A DNA stretch of 15,266 bases from assembly GCA_021826605.1 (NCBI GenBank), contig JAKAZF010000013.1, positions 1 to 15,266 of the forward strand. The letters are read 5' to 3'. Below, one piece after another: positions 1 to 8,521 of this stretch (positions are counted from its first letter, which is position 1; each line of letters begins with the position of its first letter). This stretch comes from Planctomycetota bacterium (GTDB lineage Bacteria > Planctomycetota > Phycisphaerae > WQYP01). A program made the translations under genes and the position numbers. The notes beneath the pieces were generated by a model. The model searched no databases, was not told the origin of the DNA, and worked only from the letters and a program-made list of their open reading frames with translations.

Positions 1-26
1 ACTCCTGCTTCCGTGCACTTAAATTT

Positions 27-93
27 GCCGGCGACGTCCCATCCTGCGGCGTCGCCGGCCACTCCATGAAAGCCCCGGCTTTCCGTGGCCGGC
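27..93. repeat. Overlapping GC-rich inverted repeats
   Basis: Two strong hairpins share one arm. Hairpin A pairs GCCGGCGACG (27-36) with CGTCGCCGGC (50-59). Hairpin B pairs GCCGGCCAC (54-62) with GTGGCCGGC (85-93) and contains an inner stem GAAAGCC (68-74) / GGCTTTC (77-83). Positions 54-59 belong to both, so A and B cannot form together. They lie downstream of the dcd stop on the minus strand. No T-run follows on either strand, so this is not a classical intrinsic terminator. It may be a mRNA 3'-end stabiliser, a REP-like element, or the regulatory region of a gene to the left of the window. Confidence 0.5.
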
Positions 94-147
94 GGCATAG
101 TTCATTCAACGGACCGGATAAACAAATCCGATCCGATCCCGGTTCAG

Positions 148-702
148 TTAATCAACTTTAGGCAATGTCAGCCCGGGTTGATCCTGATATTTCCCCTGTT
201 TATCCGCGTAACTGATATTGCAAACTTTTTCACCGCGGAGAAAAATAATTTGAGCGATACCCTCATTGGCATAAATTTTGGCCGGCAGCGGCGTGGTATT
301 GGAAATTTCAATGGTGACGCGGCCTTTCCATTCCGGCTCCAAGGGCGTCACGTTGACGATAATGCCGCAGCGGGCATAGGTGCTTTTGCCTACGCAGATA
401 GCCAGAATATCCCGTGGGATTTCAAAATATTCCACGGTCTCACATAAGGCGAAACTGTTGGGCGGAATGAGCACATAGCCATCTTTACCGGCGTCGACAT
501 CGACAAAACTGCGCGGCGAAAAACGCTTCGGATCTACAACCTCAGAATTTACATTGGTGAAAATTTTGAATTTGGGTCCCACACGCACATCGTAACCATA
601 ACTGGAAACCCCGTAGCTTACCGCCCCGGGACGCTTGACTGCCTTTTCAAAGGGCTGAATGGTGACGGATGCTTCAATTTGAGAGTCTGCAAGAATTGCC
701 AT
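148..702 (-). CDS. dcd: dCTP deaminase
   Basis: Cytosolic enzyme of pyrimidine deoxynucleotide synthesis that deaminates dCTP to dUTP, supplying dUMP for thymidylate. The 184-residue product matches the usual family length of about 190. Visible family motifs are [10 protein letters not shown] (33-42), GKSTYAR (105-111, with the substrate-binding Arg), the catalytic Glu in TIEISN (residue 132), the Gly/Ala-rich EGIAQI segment (147-152) and the C-terminal lid [13 protein letters not shown] (170-182). I chose the ATG at 702 because MAILADSQI is a typical family N-terminus; the frame can also begin at a TTG five codons upstream (717). Some archaeal and bacterial relatives are bifunctional dCTP deaminase/dUTPases, and sequence reading alone does not exclude that here. 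It is divergent from mutY across an unusual intergenic region and appears monocistronic. Confidence 0.95.
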   Translation of the reverse strand: MAILADSQIEASVTIQPFEKAVKRPGAVSYGVSSYGYDVRVGPKFKIFTNVNSEVVDPKRFSPRSFVDVDAGKDGYVLIPPNSFALCETVEYFEIPRDILAICVGKSTYARCGIIVNVTPLEPEWKGRVTIEISNTTPLPAKIYANEGIAQIIFLRGEKVCNISYADKQGKYQDQPGLTLPKVD

Positions 703-746
703 GTTGCCTGCCTGCAATAATCCGTAAAAACGGTTCGGTTTTTGTT

Positions 747-775
747 AGTGTATCACAATATCAGTTGAAACTCAA
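747..775 (-). promoter_or_regulatory. Candidate sigma-70-like promoter of dcd
   Basis: On the minus strand, TTGAGT (775-770) is followed after exactly 17 bases by TACACT (752-747). Each hexamer matches the consensus at four of six positions. The -10 ends about 45 bases before the dcd ATG. A short CCGT/ACGG hairpin (722-733) lies in the predicted leader. Planctomycete promoters are poorly characterised, so this is a pattern match only. Confidence 0.4.
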
Positions 776-902
776 GAGAAAGGAACTTCGCCCCTGAATC
801 ATCTCAACCAAAATCGTCGGCCTTATCGGGTCCCTATAACCACGCGTTCGCGATTATTAAGAACTCAATAAGACTCACATAGGTTACTTTAGCACTATAT
901 CT

Positions 903-1041
903 TGTGGTGTCAATGCTTTTTGTCACTAAATATTGACGGACAGGTTCTCCACATCACTAACCCATTATATCCACAAGACTTGCGTCACTTGGATTTATTT
1001 TCTACCAGATGTTGTGGTCTTTCCACGACCCCTGTGGATAA
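903..1041. other. Cluster of DnaA-box-like 9-mers (possible origin or DnaA-regulated region)
   Basis: Within about 140 bases there is one perfect DnaA box, TGTGGATAA (1033-1041, the reverse complement of TTATCCACA). Two others have one mismatch: TTCTCCACA (945-953) and ATATCCACA (967-975). Two further TGTGG cores sit at 903-907 and 1013-1017. The surrounding intergenic region (703-1123) is visibly richer in A+T than the flanking genes, with stretches such as GATTATTAAG near 853 and GGATTTATTTTC near 991. Clustered DnaA boxes next to AT-rich DNA are the hallmark of oriC, but no dnaA, dnaN, parA or gidA is in the window. The alternative is a DnaA-responsive promoter region for mutY or dcd. Confidence 0.4.
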
Positions 1042-1123
1042 GTCCAAGGAGGCCGGAAAATCAAAAATTGCCCGCCTGATTGAAGCTGTTGCCGATTCTT
1101 TTCCTGCGGATAGAATTCTTGCA

Positions 1124-2230
1124 ATGAAATCTGCCCAATTTAACCCGATTCCATCGGCCCTTCAGAAGCAGATTCACCTGCGCCTTGGCCCGTGGTTCAA
1201 CGAGCACAAACGGCCCATGCCCTGGCGAAATACCGCCGATCCGTATGCCATCTGGCTGTCCGAAGTGATGCTCCAACAGACGCAGGTCGCCACTGCAATT
1301 CCCTATTACGACCGCTTTTTAAAGCGTTTCCCGGATATTTGCGCCCTGGCTGCTGCGCCCCTTGAGGACGTATTGAAACTCTGGGCGGGCCTGGGTTATT
1401 ACCGCAGAGCCAAAAGCCTGCACCAGAGCGCACAAATCATCGTATCAACATATCACGGCACGTTTCCATGCAAATATAATGATATGTTGAAACTTCCCGG
1501 CATCGGCCGCTATACCGCCGGTGCCATCGCCAGCATCGCCTTTCATGAAAAAGTTCCAGTATTGGACGGCAATGTGATGCGCGTGCTGACGCGACTTTTT
1601 ATGGTTCGTGACGACATTGCCAAGCCGCAAACCCAAAAGCGGCTCTGGAAAATTGCCGGGGAACTGGTGCCGCCGACCAATCCCGGAGATTTTAATCAGG
1701 CCATCATGGAACTCGGGGCCACGGTTTGCACACCGATGCGCCCGCGCTGCGAAAGTTGCCCGCTGGAGAGTTTTTGCTTGGCCCGGCAAAGCAATAAACA
1801 GAGCCAACTGCCGGTAAAACAAGGAAAAACTCCCACCCCGTGCATTAAATTGGCCGCAGTCGTTATTGATTCGCCCAATGGCCGCCTGATGGCGCAACGC
1901 AAGGCCGGCGGCCTGTGGGAACATCTCTGGGAATTTCCGGCGTTTGAACTTCCCCACCGCACCCCCGCTGCGGTTCGTCAGCAACTTTTTAAGCTCACCC
2001 GGCTCAACATCGAGCTTACACGCTTAGCGACGGGTGTCACGCATCAACTCACACATCGGCGATTGGAATACACCATTTTTGTGGGCACCAGCCAATCCCG
2101 GCGGAAACCGCGAACCAGCCCTGACATTACTTCGCACTACGAATCCATCCGCTGGATTACCGATATGGCAACTGTGCCCAAATCCCGTCTGACGGAAAAA
2201 ATATCCGCCCTTTCCTCCGGCGAGCAATAA
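1124..2230 (+). CDS. mutY: A/G-specific adenine DNA glycosylase MutY
   Basis: Base-excision repair enzyme that removes adenine mispaired with 8-oxoguanine. From the ATG at 1124 the product is 368 residues, close to the family norm of about 350. Visible features are PWRN (33-36), SEVMLQQTQV with the catalytic Glu47, GLGYYRRAK (89-97), the helix-hairpin-helix LPGIGRYTAGAI (124-135), the catalytic Asp148 in VLDGNV, and a [4Fe-4S] ligand set Cys202-X6-Cys209-X2-Cys212-X5-Cys218. A NUDIX-like C-terminal domain (from about 240) carries LWEFP and THQLTHRRLEY, the region that reads 8-oxoG. The frame stays open upstream to a TTG at 902, but that extension (74 residues) is unlike MutY and overlaps the DnaA-box cluster, so I reject it. 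The ATG at 1124 has no strong Shine-Dalgarno, whereas a perfect AAGGAGG (1046-1052) lies too far upstream to serve it. Confidence 0.95.
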   Translation: MKSAQFNPIPSALQKQIHLRLGPWFNEHKRPMPWRNTADPYAIWLSEVMLQQTQVATAIPYYDRFLKRFPDICALAAAPLEDVLKLWAGLGYYRRAKSLHQSAQIIVSTYHGTFPCKYNDMLKLPGIGRYTAGAIASIAFHEKVPVLDGNVMRVLTRLFMVRDDIAKPQTQKRLWKIAGELVPPTNPGDFNQAIMELGATVCTPMRPRCESCPLESFCLARQSNKQSQLPVKQGKTPTPCIKLAAVVIDSPNGRLMAQRKAGGLWEHLWEFPAFELPHRTPAAVRQQLFKLTRLNIELTRLATGVTHQLTHRRLEYTIFVGTSQSRRKPRTSPDITSHYESIRWITDMATVPKSRLTEKISALSSGEQ

Positions 2231-2708
2231 ATCGATAGTGCCGGGCTTTCCGCTCTGCCCACGAGAACAGTGTTTATTGTGCATGAGCTGGACGGCCACA
2301 GAATTCACCCGGGCAACTTGTGGTTTATCGTATCATGCGAAGGGGCGCGGCAATAAATCCGGGCGACAAGGCAGTGCGGGGAAACTCCACTTAGTCGCCG
2401 GCTCTGCCGGTGGTGGAATACACGATAAAAGAATCTCTGGCAGGCTCCTGGCGCAACGGTAAAAAACATTGTGATTTCCGCCCGATTTAGCGTTATGTCG
2501 GCGCTGCCCGGAAAAATTGCCACGCCCATGCGGAGCGCCGGCCGTGCGGAATATTGACAGCAACAGCGATATTTCGTAACATCAGTTGATGCAACAGTTT
2601 CATTAGAGGTTGCGATAGCACGTTGTTAAAGATCCCAGCGGGAGAGAAAATGGTTCAGCGCATTGGCATCGCCTCGGTAGCCATAATCTTAAGCGGAAAG
2701 GAACAGGC
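2231..2708. other. Intergenic region without a convincing gene
   Basis: This 478-base stretch between mutY and the hydrolase gene holds only short frames with unstructured, family-free translations. It contains the small fold described at 2359-2410 and a good Shine-Dalgarno (GGAAAGGA, 2694-2702) for the next gene. I saw no clear promoter. No intrinsic terminator for mutY is visible, because no GC-rich hairpin here is followed by a T-run. Confidence 0.5.
2359..2410 (+). other. Candidate structured RNA element
   Basis: An outer stem pairs CC plus GGCGAC (2359-2367, G2361 bulged) with GTCGCCGG (2394-2401). It encloses an inner stem, GTG(C)GGG (2374-2380) with CTCCAC (2385-2390), closed by a GAAA tetraloop (2381-2384), a GNRA loop that is typical of real RNAs. 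A competing hairpin CCGGC-TCT-GCCGG (2398-2410) would displace the outer stem. I do not recognise a known riboswitch or ncRNA family. It lies about 300 bases before the hydrolase start, so it could be a long-leader element or a stand-alone RNA; chance folding in GC-rich DNA is possible. Confidence 0.2.
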
Positions 2709-4529
2709 GTGAGGTTAATTAAGTTTCTGCGAACGCGGATTTTCTCAGTGGCGTCCGTTTTGGCTGTAATCGCGTTGCTTCCCGCAGTTGGTAACACCGT
2801 TTCGGCTGCTGCGGTAAAAGTGCAACTGGTTAAAACCGGGGGCGGATGGCAACTCCTGCGGGGCGGCAAGCCTTATTTCATAAAAGGCGCAGGCGGAAGT
2901 TATTCTCTGGCGAAGCTCAAAGCGGCCGGGGGAAATTCTGATCGTACATGGGGCGCTGACGGCATTCAGCACCAACTCCACCGCGCTGCCCAACTGGGTA
3001 TGACGTATACCGTCGGCATGTGGTTGGCCCATCCGGGCAATGGCTTCAGTTACAAAAATAAAGCCCAGGTGCAGGCCCAGTATGAACAATGTAAAAAATT
3101 TGTTCTCGACTATCGCCATGATCCGGCAGTGCTGGCCTGGGGAATCGGCAATGAAATGGAAAATGGGTATGACCATAAAGTGCTGTGGCAGGCGGTAGAA
3201 AAGATTGCCGGCATGTGCCATCGACTGGACCCCAACCACCCCACCATGACCGTGGTGGCGGAAATAGGCGGACACAAGGTTCAGAAAATCAATGAGTATT
3301 GCCCGGATATTGATATCATCGGAATTAATTCTTACGGCGGAGGACCGTCGCTTTATAAGCGCTATCTGAAAGCCGGCGGTGTCAAGCCGTATGTCCTTAC
3401 AGAATTTGGCCCGCCCGGAGTATGGGAAGAAGGCCGCGATAATTTGCACCTGCCGCCGGAAATGAACAGCACGCAGAAAGCGTTGTATTATGCCCGTACC
3501 TATCGCAACAGCGTATTGGCAGCCAAGGGGTTGTGTTTAGGCTCATACGCATTTACGTGGGGCTGGAAGGTGGAAGCCACACCAACCTGGTTCGGCCTGA
3601 TACTGCCGGATGGCCGACGGCTGGGCGCGGTGGATCAACTTGAGCATGTGTGGACGGGGCATTGGCCGAAGCATTTGTGCCCGGAGATGAAAAGCCTGAA
3701 TCTTGTTGGCCCGGATAAAGTTAAGCGAGAGTCAGAAATCAGGGCACATGTAGATGCGTCTGAACCCAGCGGCGGCGCGTTGAGCTATCATTGGGTATTG
3801 CGACGCGATATTTCCAACACACCGCCCAACGGCGGCGAATCCCGGCCGATGCCGCGGAAGTATCCCCACGCCATCATCGGGCAACATGGCGGCCATGTGA
3901 TTGTAAAAATGCCGGATAATGGCGGATATTACCGCTTATTTTGTTACGTATATAACCATCATAACGCTGCGGCGGTGGGCAACATTCCCCTGATGGTCAC
4001 CGGGCCGATACACGCCATGCGAATTCCCCGGTCGCACCTGCCTCTGGTGCTGCTGGGAAACAACGCCCAAGGCACACCCTACATACCCACAGGCTGGATG
4101 GGCAATTACAAAAACATCAGCTATGGATCCGCGGACTTCGGCCCCAGGGGCATGCATTCCTGCGTAAAAATCAGCTACACAGCCGCCAATGGCTGGGGTG
4201 GAATCGCCTGGCAGAGTCCTGCCAATGATTGGGGAAAAACCGATGGCGGCTTAAATTTAACCGGTGCCTCCAAGCTCACGTTCTGGGCGAAAGGGAAAGC
4301 CGGTGGGGAACGCATCACTTTTGGCGCGGGGTTGATCGGTTCTGATCAACCCTTCCATGATTCGGTACATGTTTCAAAAGTGGTCACGTTGACTTCCCAT
4401 TGGAAAAAATATGCGATCAATCTGAAAGGCCGGAATCTTGAGCGGATTATCACCGGGTTTTACTGGACCGGCGGCGCAAATGGTTCTCCGTTCACCTTTT
4501 ATATTGACAAAGTTAGATATGTAAAGTAA
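2709..4529 (+). CDS. Exported clan GH-A-like glycoside hydrolase with C-terminal beta-sandwich module
   Basis: Predicted exported enzyme of 606 residues that hydrolyses a glycosidic bond; the substrate is unknown. An N-terminal signal peptide (residues 1-34, hydrophobic 11-27, ending near VSAAA) is followed by a (beta/alpha)8-type domain. It has GGNSDRTWG (74-82), WGIGNEME (144-151, acid/base candidate Glu149) and VLTEFG (229-234, nucleophile candidate Glu232). A Glu after GN on strand 4 and a second Glu about 83 residues later on strand 7 is the clan GH-A arrangement, closest in feel to GH2 or GH5 catalytic domains. Residues 333-435 look like an Ig/PKD-like spacer. Residues about 458-606 form a beta-rich module (GWGGIAWQ, LTFWAKG, FYWTGG, FTFYIDK) resembling galactose-binding-fold carbohydrate-binding modules. 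The GTG start is supported by GGAAAGGA six bases upstream. A second gene encoding the same C-terminal module follows 59 bases later, probably co-transcribed. Confidence 0.8.
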   Translation: MRLIKFLRTRIFSVASVLAVIALLPAVGNTVSAAAVKVQLVKTGGGWQLLRGGKPYFIKGAGGSYSLAKLKAAGGNSDRTWGADGIQHQLHRAAQLGMTYTVGMWLAHPGNGFSYKNKAQVQAQYEQCKKFVLDYRHDPAVLAWGIGNEMENGYDHKVLWQAVEKIAGMCHRLDPNHPTMTVVAEIGGHKVQKINEYCPDIDIIGINSYGGGPSLYKRYLKAGGVKPYVLTEFGPPGVWEEGRDNLHLPPEMNSTQKALYYARTYRNSVLAAKGLCLGSYAFTWGWKVEATPTWFGLILPDGRRLGAVDQLEHVWTGHWPKHLCPEMKSLNLVGPDKVKRESEIRAHVDASEPSGGALSYHWVLRRDISNTPPNGGESRPMPRKYPHAIIGQHGGHVIVKMPDNGGYYRLFCYVYNHHNAAAVGNIPLMVTGPIHAMRIPRSHLPLVLLGNNAQGTPYIPTGWMGNYKNISYGSADFGPRGMHSCVKISYTAANGWGGIAWQSPANDWGKTDGGLNLTGASKLTFWAKGKAGGERITFGAGLIGSDQPFHDSVHVSKVVTLTSHWKKYAINLKGRNLERIITGFYWTGGANGSPFTFYIDKVRYVK

Positions 4530-4588
4530 TAACGGCGGAGTTGTTACAATCGAAGGATTAACCCGCTTTACACCTAAGGAGTATGACG

Positions 4589-5215
4589 ATGCGTACCACA
4601 CGAGCTTCGCTGTTGACAGGATTGCTGACCACCATGCTCACCGCCATTCTGGTCATCGGGGTAGTTGACCGGCATGCGGTTGCGGCGGAAAAACATGTCG
4701 GTGCCAAGGTGTCGCTTCCGCTGGTAATTTATCGCGATGGCCAGGCGCAATCAGGCTATATTGCCGCGGGCTGGATGGGCAATGCCTCGGCGATCAAATA
4801 TAACGGAAGCTCCACGACCCATCCGCGGAAGGGAAACAGCAATTGTCTGAAAATCCAATTTACCTCCAGCAGCGGCTGGGGCGGGATCGCCTGGCAGAAC
4901 CCTGCCAACAACTGGGGCGATAACTCCGGAGGCTTTAATCTTACCGGGGCAAAAAAGCTCACCTTCTGGGCACGCAGCAAGAAGGCCGGGCAGGTTGTCA
5001 ACTTCGGATTCGGCCTTATCGGATCCAATAAGAAATACCACGACACCGCCAAAGGAAAATTAAAAGTCACTTTGACCACCCACTGGAAGCACTATTCCAT
5101 CAGCCTCAAAGGCAAGGACCTCAATCGCATTGTGGTAGGGTTTTTCTGGACCGGCGCTGCCGCCGACGGAAAGCCTTTTACGTTTTATCTCGATAAAATT
5201 GAATATAAGAAATAA
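4589..5215 (+). CDS. Exported stand-alone carbohydrate-binding-like module
   Basis: Product of 208 residues with a signal peptide (about 1-33, ending near AVAAE) followed by a single domain. That domain aligns along about 150 residues with the C-terminus of the upstream hydrolase, sharing GWMGN, GWGGIAWQ, PAN-WG, LTFWA, GLIGS, HW, LKG-L-RI, F-WTG and PFTFY-DK. It has no catalytic residues, so a secreted binding or accessory role is likely (inference). The family resembles galactose-binding-like beta-sandwich domains such as CBM11/CIA30, but I cannot assign it. Two in-frame ATGs compete, at 4583 and 4589. AAGGAG (4576-4581) sits one base from the first and seven from the second, which favours 4589. 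The gene follows the hydrolase in the same direction and looks like a partial intralocus duplication. Confidence 0.75.
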   Translation: MRTTRASLLTGLLTTMLTAILVIGVVDRHAVAAEKHVGAKVSLPLVIYRDGQAQSGYIAAGWMGNASAIKYNGSSTTHPRKGNSNCLKIQFTSSSGWGGIAWQNPANNWGDNSGGFNLTGAKKLTFWARSKKAGQVVNFGFGLIGSNKKYHDTAKGKLKVTLTTHWKHYSISLKGKDLNRIVVGFFWTGAAADGKPFTFYLDKIEYKK

Positions 5216-5216
5216 T

Positions 5217-5246
5217 CCCCAGGCTCCTGGGCACCAGTACCTGGGG
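5217..5246 (+). terminator. Hairpin downstream of the binding-module gene
   Basis: CCCCAGG (5217-5223) pairs with CCTGGGG (5240-5246) starting two bases after the stop codon. An alternative tight stem, CCCAGG (5218-5223) with CCTGGG (5226-5231), overlaps it. No T-run follows (TATCAAAGG), so factor-independent termination is doubtful. A 3'-end stabiliser or Rho-associated site is equally possible. Confidence 0.3.
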
Positions 5247-5317
5247 TATCAAAGGGTACGCACCAAAATCCGCACAGGCACTGGCGCGAAACATTATTGT
5301 TTATGCGGCGGCGCGCC

Positions 5318-5358
5318 ATAAATAAAAAAATCGTGACGATTATAGGAATCGTCACGAT
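5318..5358 (-). terminator. Intrinsic terminator of the pilin-GH5-PEP-CTERM cluster
   Basis: A perfect 12-base-pair stem, ATCGTGACGATT (5330-5341) with AATCGTCACGAT (5347-5358), has a five-base loop. On the minus strand it is followed at once by a run of seven T and then ATTTAT (from 5329 downward). It lies 28 bases beyond the PEP-CTERM stop codon. A second, weaker hairpin GTCGCG/CGCGAC (5361-5382) precedes it. This is the clearest factor-independent terminator in the window. Confidence 0.9.
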
Positions 5359-5386
5359 GGGTCGCGTGGGAAGTTTCGCGACGTGT

Positions 5387-6295
5387 TCAGGCTTGCTTGC
5401 TGATACGCTTGGAGCGTCTGGTCATCAGCAGGGCCGCAGCACCGATTGCCACCAGCCCCAGCATGGCTGGTTCCGGCACCGGCGTGCTGGCGATGGACAT
5501 ACTGCTGAATTGCACGTCGCTCCCGTTGCCACCGTTGTTATCAATATATTGCACCTGCGTTGGTCCGCCGGTGGCCATATTAATACTGCCGGTGAAGGTG
5601 GTCGGGCTGCCGCCACCGATACTGCCTGCGGCCGTGAGGCTGTAATTTCCCGCGGAATTCAACAAGTTGAAGGCAAAAGTATCATCGAGGTGGTAATTAT
5701 AGAGGATATTGCCCGAAGCCGGTTCAAAATAGGCTCCGGAATTCGAGCCATCGGACGCCCAATATTCACCCCCGCCAAAACAGATCATGGAAAATAAAAC
5801 TTTTCCGGATGAATCCAGCAGGGCAAAACCCATATTGGAATCCGCCGTGCTGGGATTGGTATTAGCAACAGTCGTACTGGTATTGCCATTATCGAGGCTT
5901 AAATCTGTGGTAAATGTTTGCCCGGCGGCAAGCGCGGAACTAAAGGAGCGCGTTGCGGTGGTGATATCGGTGTTCAGGCCGGTGTCACCGCCCGTGCCGG
6001 GATAAACATAAATATCAAACGCCGGTGTGGAGGTCGTTGTGCCCGTTGGAGCGGGGATACCGGCATTCGTGCCGACAAAACTGCCGCCGCCCCCACCCTG
6101 TCCGGCAGCGCCGGTATACGTGTAATTCACGTTCCATGCACCAAAGCCGCTTCCAAAATTACTGCCATTAAAGCTGCCGGAATAGTTAGCGGCACTATCG
6201 CTGGCGAACACGGTGGCATGAGCGGATTGTGCACCGATTCCCGCCGCCGCGGCGGCTAATAAAACTCCCGATAGTAATAATTTTTGATTCAACAT
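5387..6295 (-). CDS. PEP-CTERM sorting-domain protein
   Basis: Exported protein of 302 residues, predicted to be processed by an exosortase and attached to or released at the cell surface. A signal peptide (1-27, ending AHA) precedes a Gly/Ser/Thr/Asn-rich, beta-type body with few charged residues. The C-terminus has the full tripartite signal: VPEP motif (273-276), a hydrophobic helix (277-291) and the basic tail RRSKR (293-297). The ATG at 6295 has a GGAGTG Shine-Dalgarno (6305-6300). It is the last gene of the minus-strand cluster, 133 bases after GH5 and just before a strong terminator. The gap holds a weak internal promoter candidate, TTGAAA (6346-6341) and TATGAA (6321-6316) with a long 19-base spacer. 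The body matches no enzyme I recognise; a structural or glycan-associated surface role is inferred from context. The exosortase must be encoded elsewhere. Confidence 0.88.
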   Translation of the reverse strand: MLNQKLLLSGVLLAAAAAGIGAQSAHATVFASDSAANYSGSFNGSNFGSGFGAWNVNYTYTGAAGQGGGGGSFVGTNAGIPAPTGTTTSTPAFDIYVYPGTGGDTGLNTDITTATRSFSSALAAGQTFTTDLSLDNGNTSTTVANTNPSTADSNMGFALLDSSGKVLFSMICFGGGEYWASDGSNSGAYFEPASGNILYNYHLDDTFAFNLLNSAGNYSLTAAGSIGGGSPTTFTGSINMATGGPTQVQYIDNNGGNGSDVQFSSMSIASTPVPEPAMLGLVAIGAAALLMTRRSKRISKQA

Positions 6296-6359
6296 AAAAC
6301 ACTCCGATTAACAGGTTCATAAAAAAGTATGAAAACGACGTTTCAATGCAGCGTGATCG

Positions 6360-6380
6360 CTACGTTCTTAATAATTTCAT
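6360..6380 (-). other. Possible six-codon leader peptide (MKLLRT)
   Basis: In the 133-base gap between GH5 and the PEP-CTERM gene, a strong AAAGGAG (6394-6388) stands seven bases before an ATG (6380). The frame reads six codons and then stops at TAG (6360-6362). The Shine-Dalgarno is better than those of several real genes here. It could be a leader peptide or translational relay, a remnant of a lost gene, or chance. The stop is about 55 bases before the PEP-CTERM Shine-Dalgarno. Confidence 0.2.
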
Positions 6381-6428
6381 TTTCTCGCTCCTTTCTTTGC
6401 CGATATTTGCATCACCTGGCAATGCGCT

Positions 6429-8435
6429 CTATTTTTCAGATATCAATATCTTTTTATCCGCTTCTCCGCCGATTGCCACGGTGATTGAAGCCGCGTTTTC
6501 AGGGATCCGGTTTTCCGCGATTTTAACTGTCTTGCGGGACGGCCTTTTTAAAATGATGCCCCGGAAGCGTGCGCAGGTGTACGCCCAGGGCTTGTGGCTT
6601 AACACCGCAAAACCCACCTGCTGCATCAAAGTATGAGTCGGCATGGCCAGCGAACCGGCCTTTTTCCATGCGCCGGTGCCGGTATGATAAAATCCGATCA
6701 CTGTGTTACCGGTGCGCACCAGCTTTAACCGCACGGGGAATCCGGAAATCGGGATCATTTTCTGTGTCGTATCCGCGCCGTTGGCGGCCCGACATGTCCA
6801 AGCCACCATCTTTCCGGGAATGGCGTTGATCATCGCAAACGCTGAATTGGGTTGCTCGGAGGCTCGGAGCATCAGCCCCGCTTTTGCCCATTGACTGCTT
6901 GGCAACAGTTGCACCAACGTCGCGGCAAAAGAAAATTCGCCCGATGCCGGGTGGAATAAGTAGTGGAATGAATCATGATGGTTAAAAATATCCGCACCGC
7001 TGCCATACACCGCCAAGTACGCCTTGGTGAGCTTTTGGCCACCTGGTCTGGCACCGCCAATGTCGGACTGATGCCACGATCTTAAGGCGATTCCATGGGG
7101 AATGTGCGTTGGCAGCACGGGGGGCGGCGCGATATATGGAAGATCCAGCCGGGGGGCGTGGGGGCTGGTCATGGCAGCTAACAACGGCCTGTTGATCGCC
7201 AGAGGAATCGTCCCCATAGACTTGAAATAAGCCAATATTTTCGCTTCACTGCTGTGTCGTACGGAAATACTCGGCACGTTATTGCGATTGGACACCATAT
7301 ACCAGGAATTATCCGTTGCGCCGCCCTGCGGCTTAATGAGTTTATAACTCCACATGGTAGCAGCCCACCCCTCCGAGGCGAAGGTGTCGTAATCTTTCCG
7401 CATCATCGCGGCTCCCCCGCTCTGATTCAGCACCACATTAAATTCCCCGACATAAAAGGGCACCTTTGCTGATTTGAGAAAAGTTTCCATGGTCGGCACC
7501 CGGCGTTTAATAAACCAGGCCATGGTTCCCAAACCGGGCTGATCTCCAAATAATCCCGGATAAAAGTGTGAGGTGTATGCCACCTGCTTCCAACCATGGG
7601 AAGCGGGACTGCCCCAGAAGCGCACTGAACCGGAAAGCAGATTGGGCATAAACATGATGTGACGATGATCCACCGCACGGACCGCATTATAAATGCGCGG
7701 CATTAGCGCCAGGAGTTTGGCGGCCATTTTTTGATGAAAATTGCCGTAGGGTTCATTTAGCAGATCATAGCCGGCAACTGCGGGGTTTCCATGAAAATGT
7801 ACCGCAATCGCCCGCCACAAATTGATTGTGCGTTGCTGATCCACTTTACTGGACCAGAGTTTATCCCGCTTGATCCGGCCGGTCGGACCATCAATGCTTT
7901 GCCGTCCGGGTGCGGCGTGCATATCCAAAATGGCATACATATGATTTTGCGCCGCCAGATTCACCGCCCGATCGAGCCAGTAGAACGCGCGGCGTCGCAT
8001 CGCGTAGGGCGGTGTGGTATGCTCCAGAAGCTGATAATTAAAAGGGACACGCACGAGATTAAAATGAAATCTGCGGATGAGTTTGAAATCCCGATTGCGG
8101 ATGAAATTAGCCCGGTAGGTCTGCATGAGATGGTGCTCGGCGGAATTGCCGAAGCGCTTTTTGAAAATCTGTTCCACTGAATACTGGTCGGGATATTTCC
8201 AAGCCTGCATCCATGGTTCAAACAGCAGCCAACAACCCAGATTGCAGCCGCGCAAAACCAGCGGCTTGCCGTCAGCGATAAAGTGCGTGCCGGAAGCACT
8301 CACGAAAGGCAGCGGCCGCAGGGCCATCACCGGGTCGGCGGCCCGTACCTGTAAACCAGCGCCCAAAGTGGTTATCAGCAGCGCACTGCAGGCCATGGCG
8401 TGGATGGTTAAAGCTTTTATAATCGGCTGTCGCAT
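6429..8435 (-). CDS. Exported GH5-family glycoside hydrolase with C-terminal DUF1349-like domain
   Basis: Predicted exported endo- or exo-glucanase-type enzyme of 668 residues. A signal peptide (1-33, ending VRAAD) leads into a GH5 barrel with the full set of conserved positions: LRGCNLGCWLLFEPWM (61-76), Arg129 in VRVPF, His173 in DMHAAPGRQ, the acid/base Glu228 in LLNEP, Tyr287 and His290 in YTSHFYP, the nucleophile Glu331 in VGEF, and Trp362 in MWSYK. The opening motif and DMHAAPG recall exo-beta-1,3-glucanase and cellulase subfamilies. A proline-rich linker (about 425-445) leads to a second domain (about 450-630) with SDIGGARPGGQ, AKAGLMLRAS and GFYHTGTGAW. That layout is familiar from DUF1349/concanavalin-like domains, probably a glycan-binding fold. 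An Arg/Lys-rich tail of about 35 residues follows. AAGGA (8450-8446) lies ten bases before the ATG. It is the middle gene of the minus-strand cluster, 86 bases after the pilin-like gene. Confidence 0.9.
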   Translation of the reverse strand: MRQPIIKALTIHAMACSALLITTLGAGLQVRAADPVMALRPLPFVSASGTHFIADGKPLVLRGCNLGCWLLFEPWMQAWKYPDQYSVEQIFKKRFGNSAEHHLMQTYRANFIRNRDFKLIRRFHFNLVRVPFNYQLLEHTTPPYAMRRRAFYWLDRAVNLAAQNHMYAILDMHAAPGRQSIDGPTGRIKRDKLWSSKVDQQRTINLWRAIAVHFHGNPAVAGYDLLNEPYGNFHQKMAAKLLALMPRIYNAVRAVDHRHIMFMPNLLSGSVRFWGSPASHGWKQVAYTSHFYPGLFGDQPGLGTMAWFIKRRVPTMETFLKSAKVPFYVGEFNVVLNQSGGAAMMRKDYDTFASEGWAATMWSYKLIKPQGGATDNSWYMVSNRNNVPSISVRHSSEAKILAYFKSMGTIPLAINRPLLAAMTSPHAPRLDLPYIAPPPVLPTHIPHGIALRSWHQSDIGGARPGGQKLTKAYLAVYGSGADIFNHHDSFHYLFHPASGEFSFAATLVQLLPSSQWAKAGLMLRASEQPNSAFAMINAIPGKMVAWTCRAANGADTTQKMIPISGFPVRLKLVRTGNTVIGFYHTGTGAWKKAGSLAMPTHTLMQQVGFAVLSHKPWAYTCARFRGIILKRPSRKTVKIAENRIPENAASITVAIGGEADKKILISEK

Positions 8436-8451
8436 GAATAATGAGTCCTTC

Positions 8452-8471
8452 AGCGGAAAAGCATTCCCGCT
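8452..8471 (-). promoter_or_regulatory. Hairpin just upstream of the GH5 ribosome-binding site
   Basis: On the minus strand, AGCGGGAA and TTTTCCGCT form a stem of about eight pairs, including one G-T, around a short loop. It ends one base before the AAGGA that serves GH5. It lies in the 86-base pilin-GH5 gap and could influence translation or mRNA processing between the two genes. The structure is modest and may be chance. Confidence 0.25.
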
Positions 8472-8521
8472 CGGTGGTTTTTAGAATTCTCGCTACGCGC
8501 TGCAATTACACGACGTCGGCA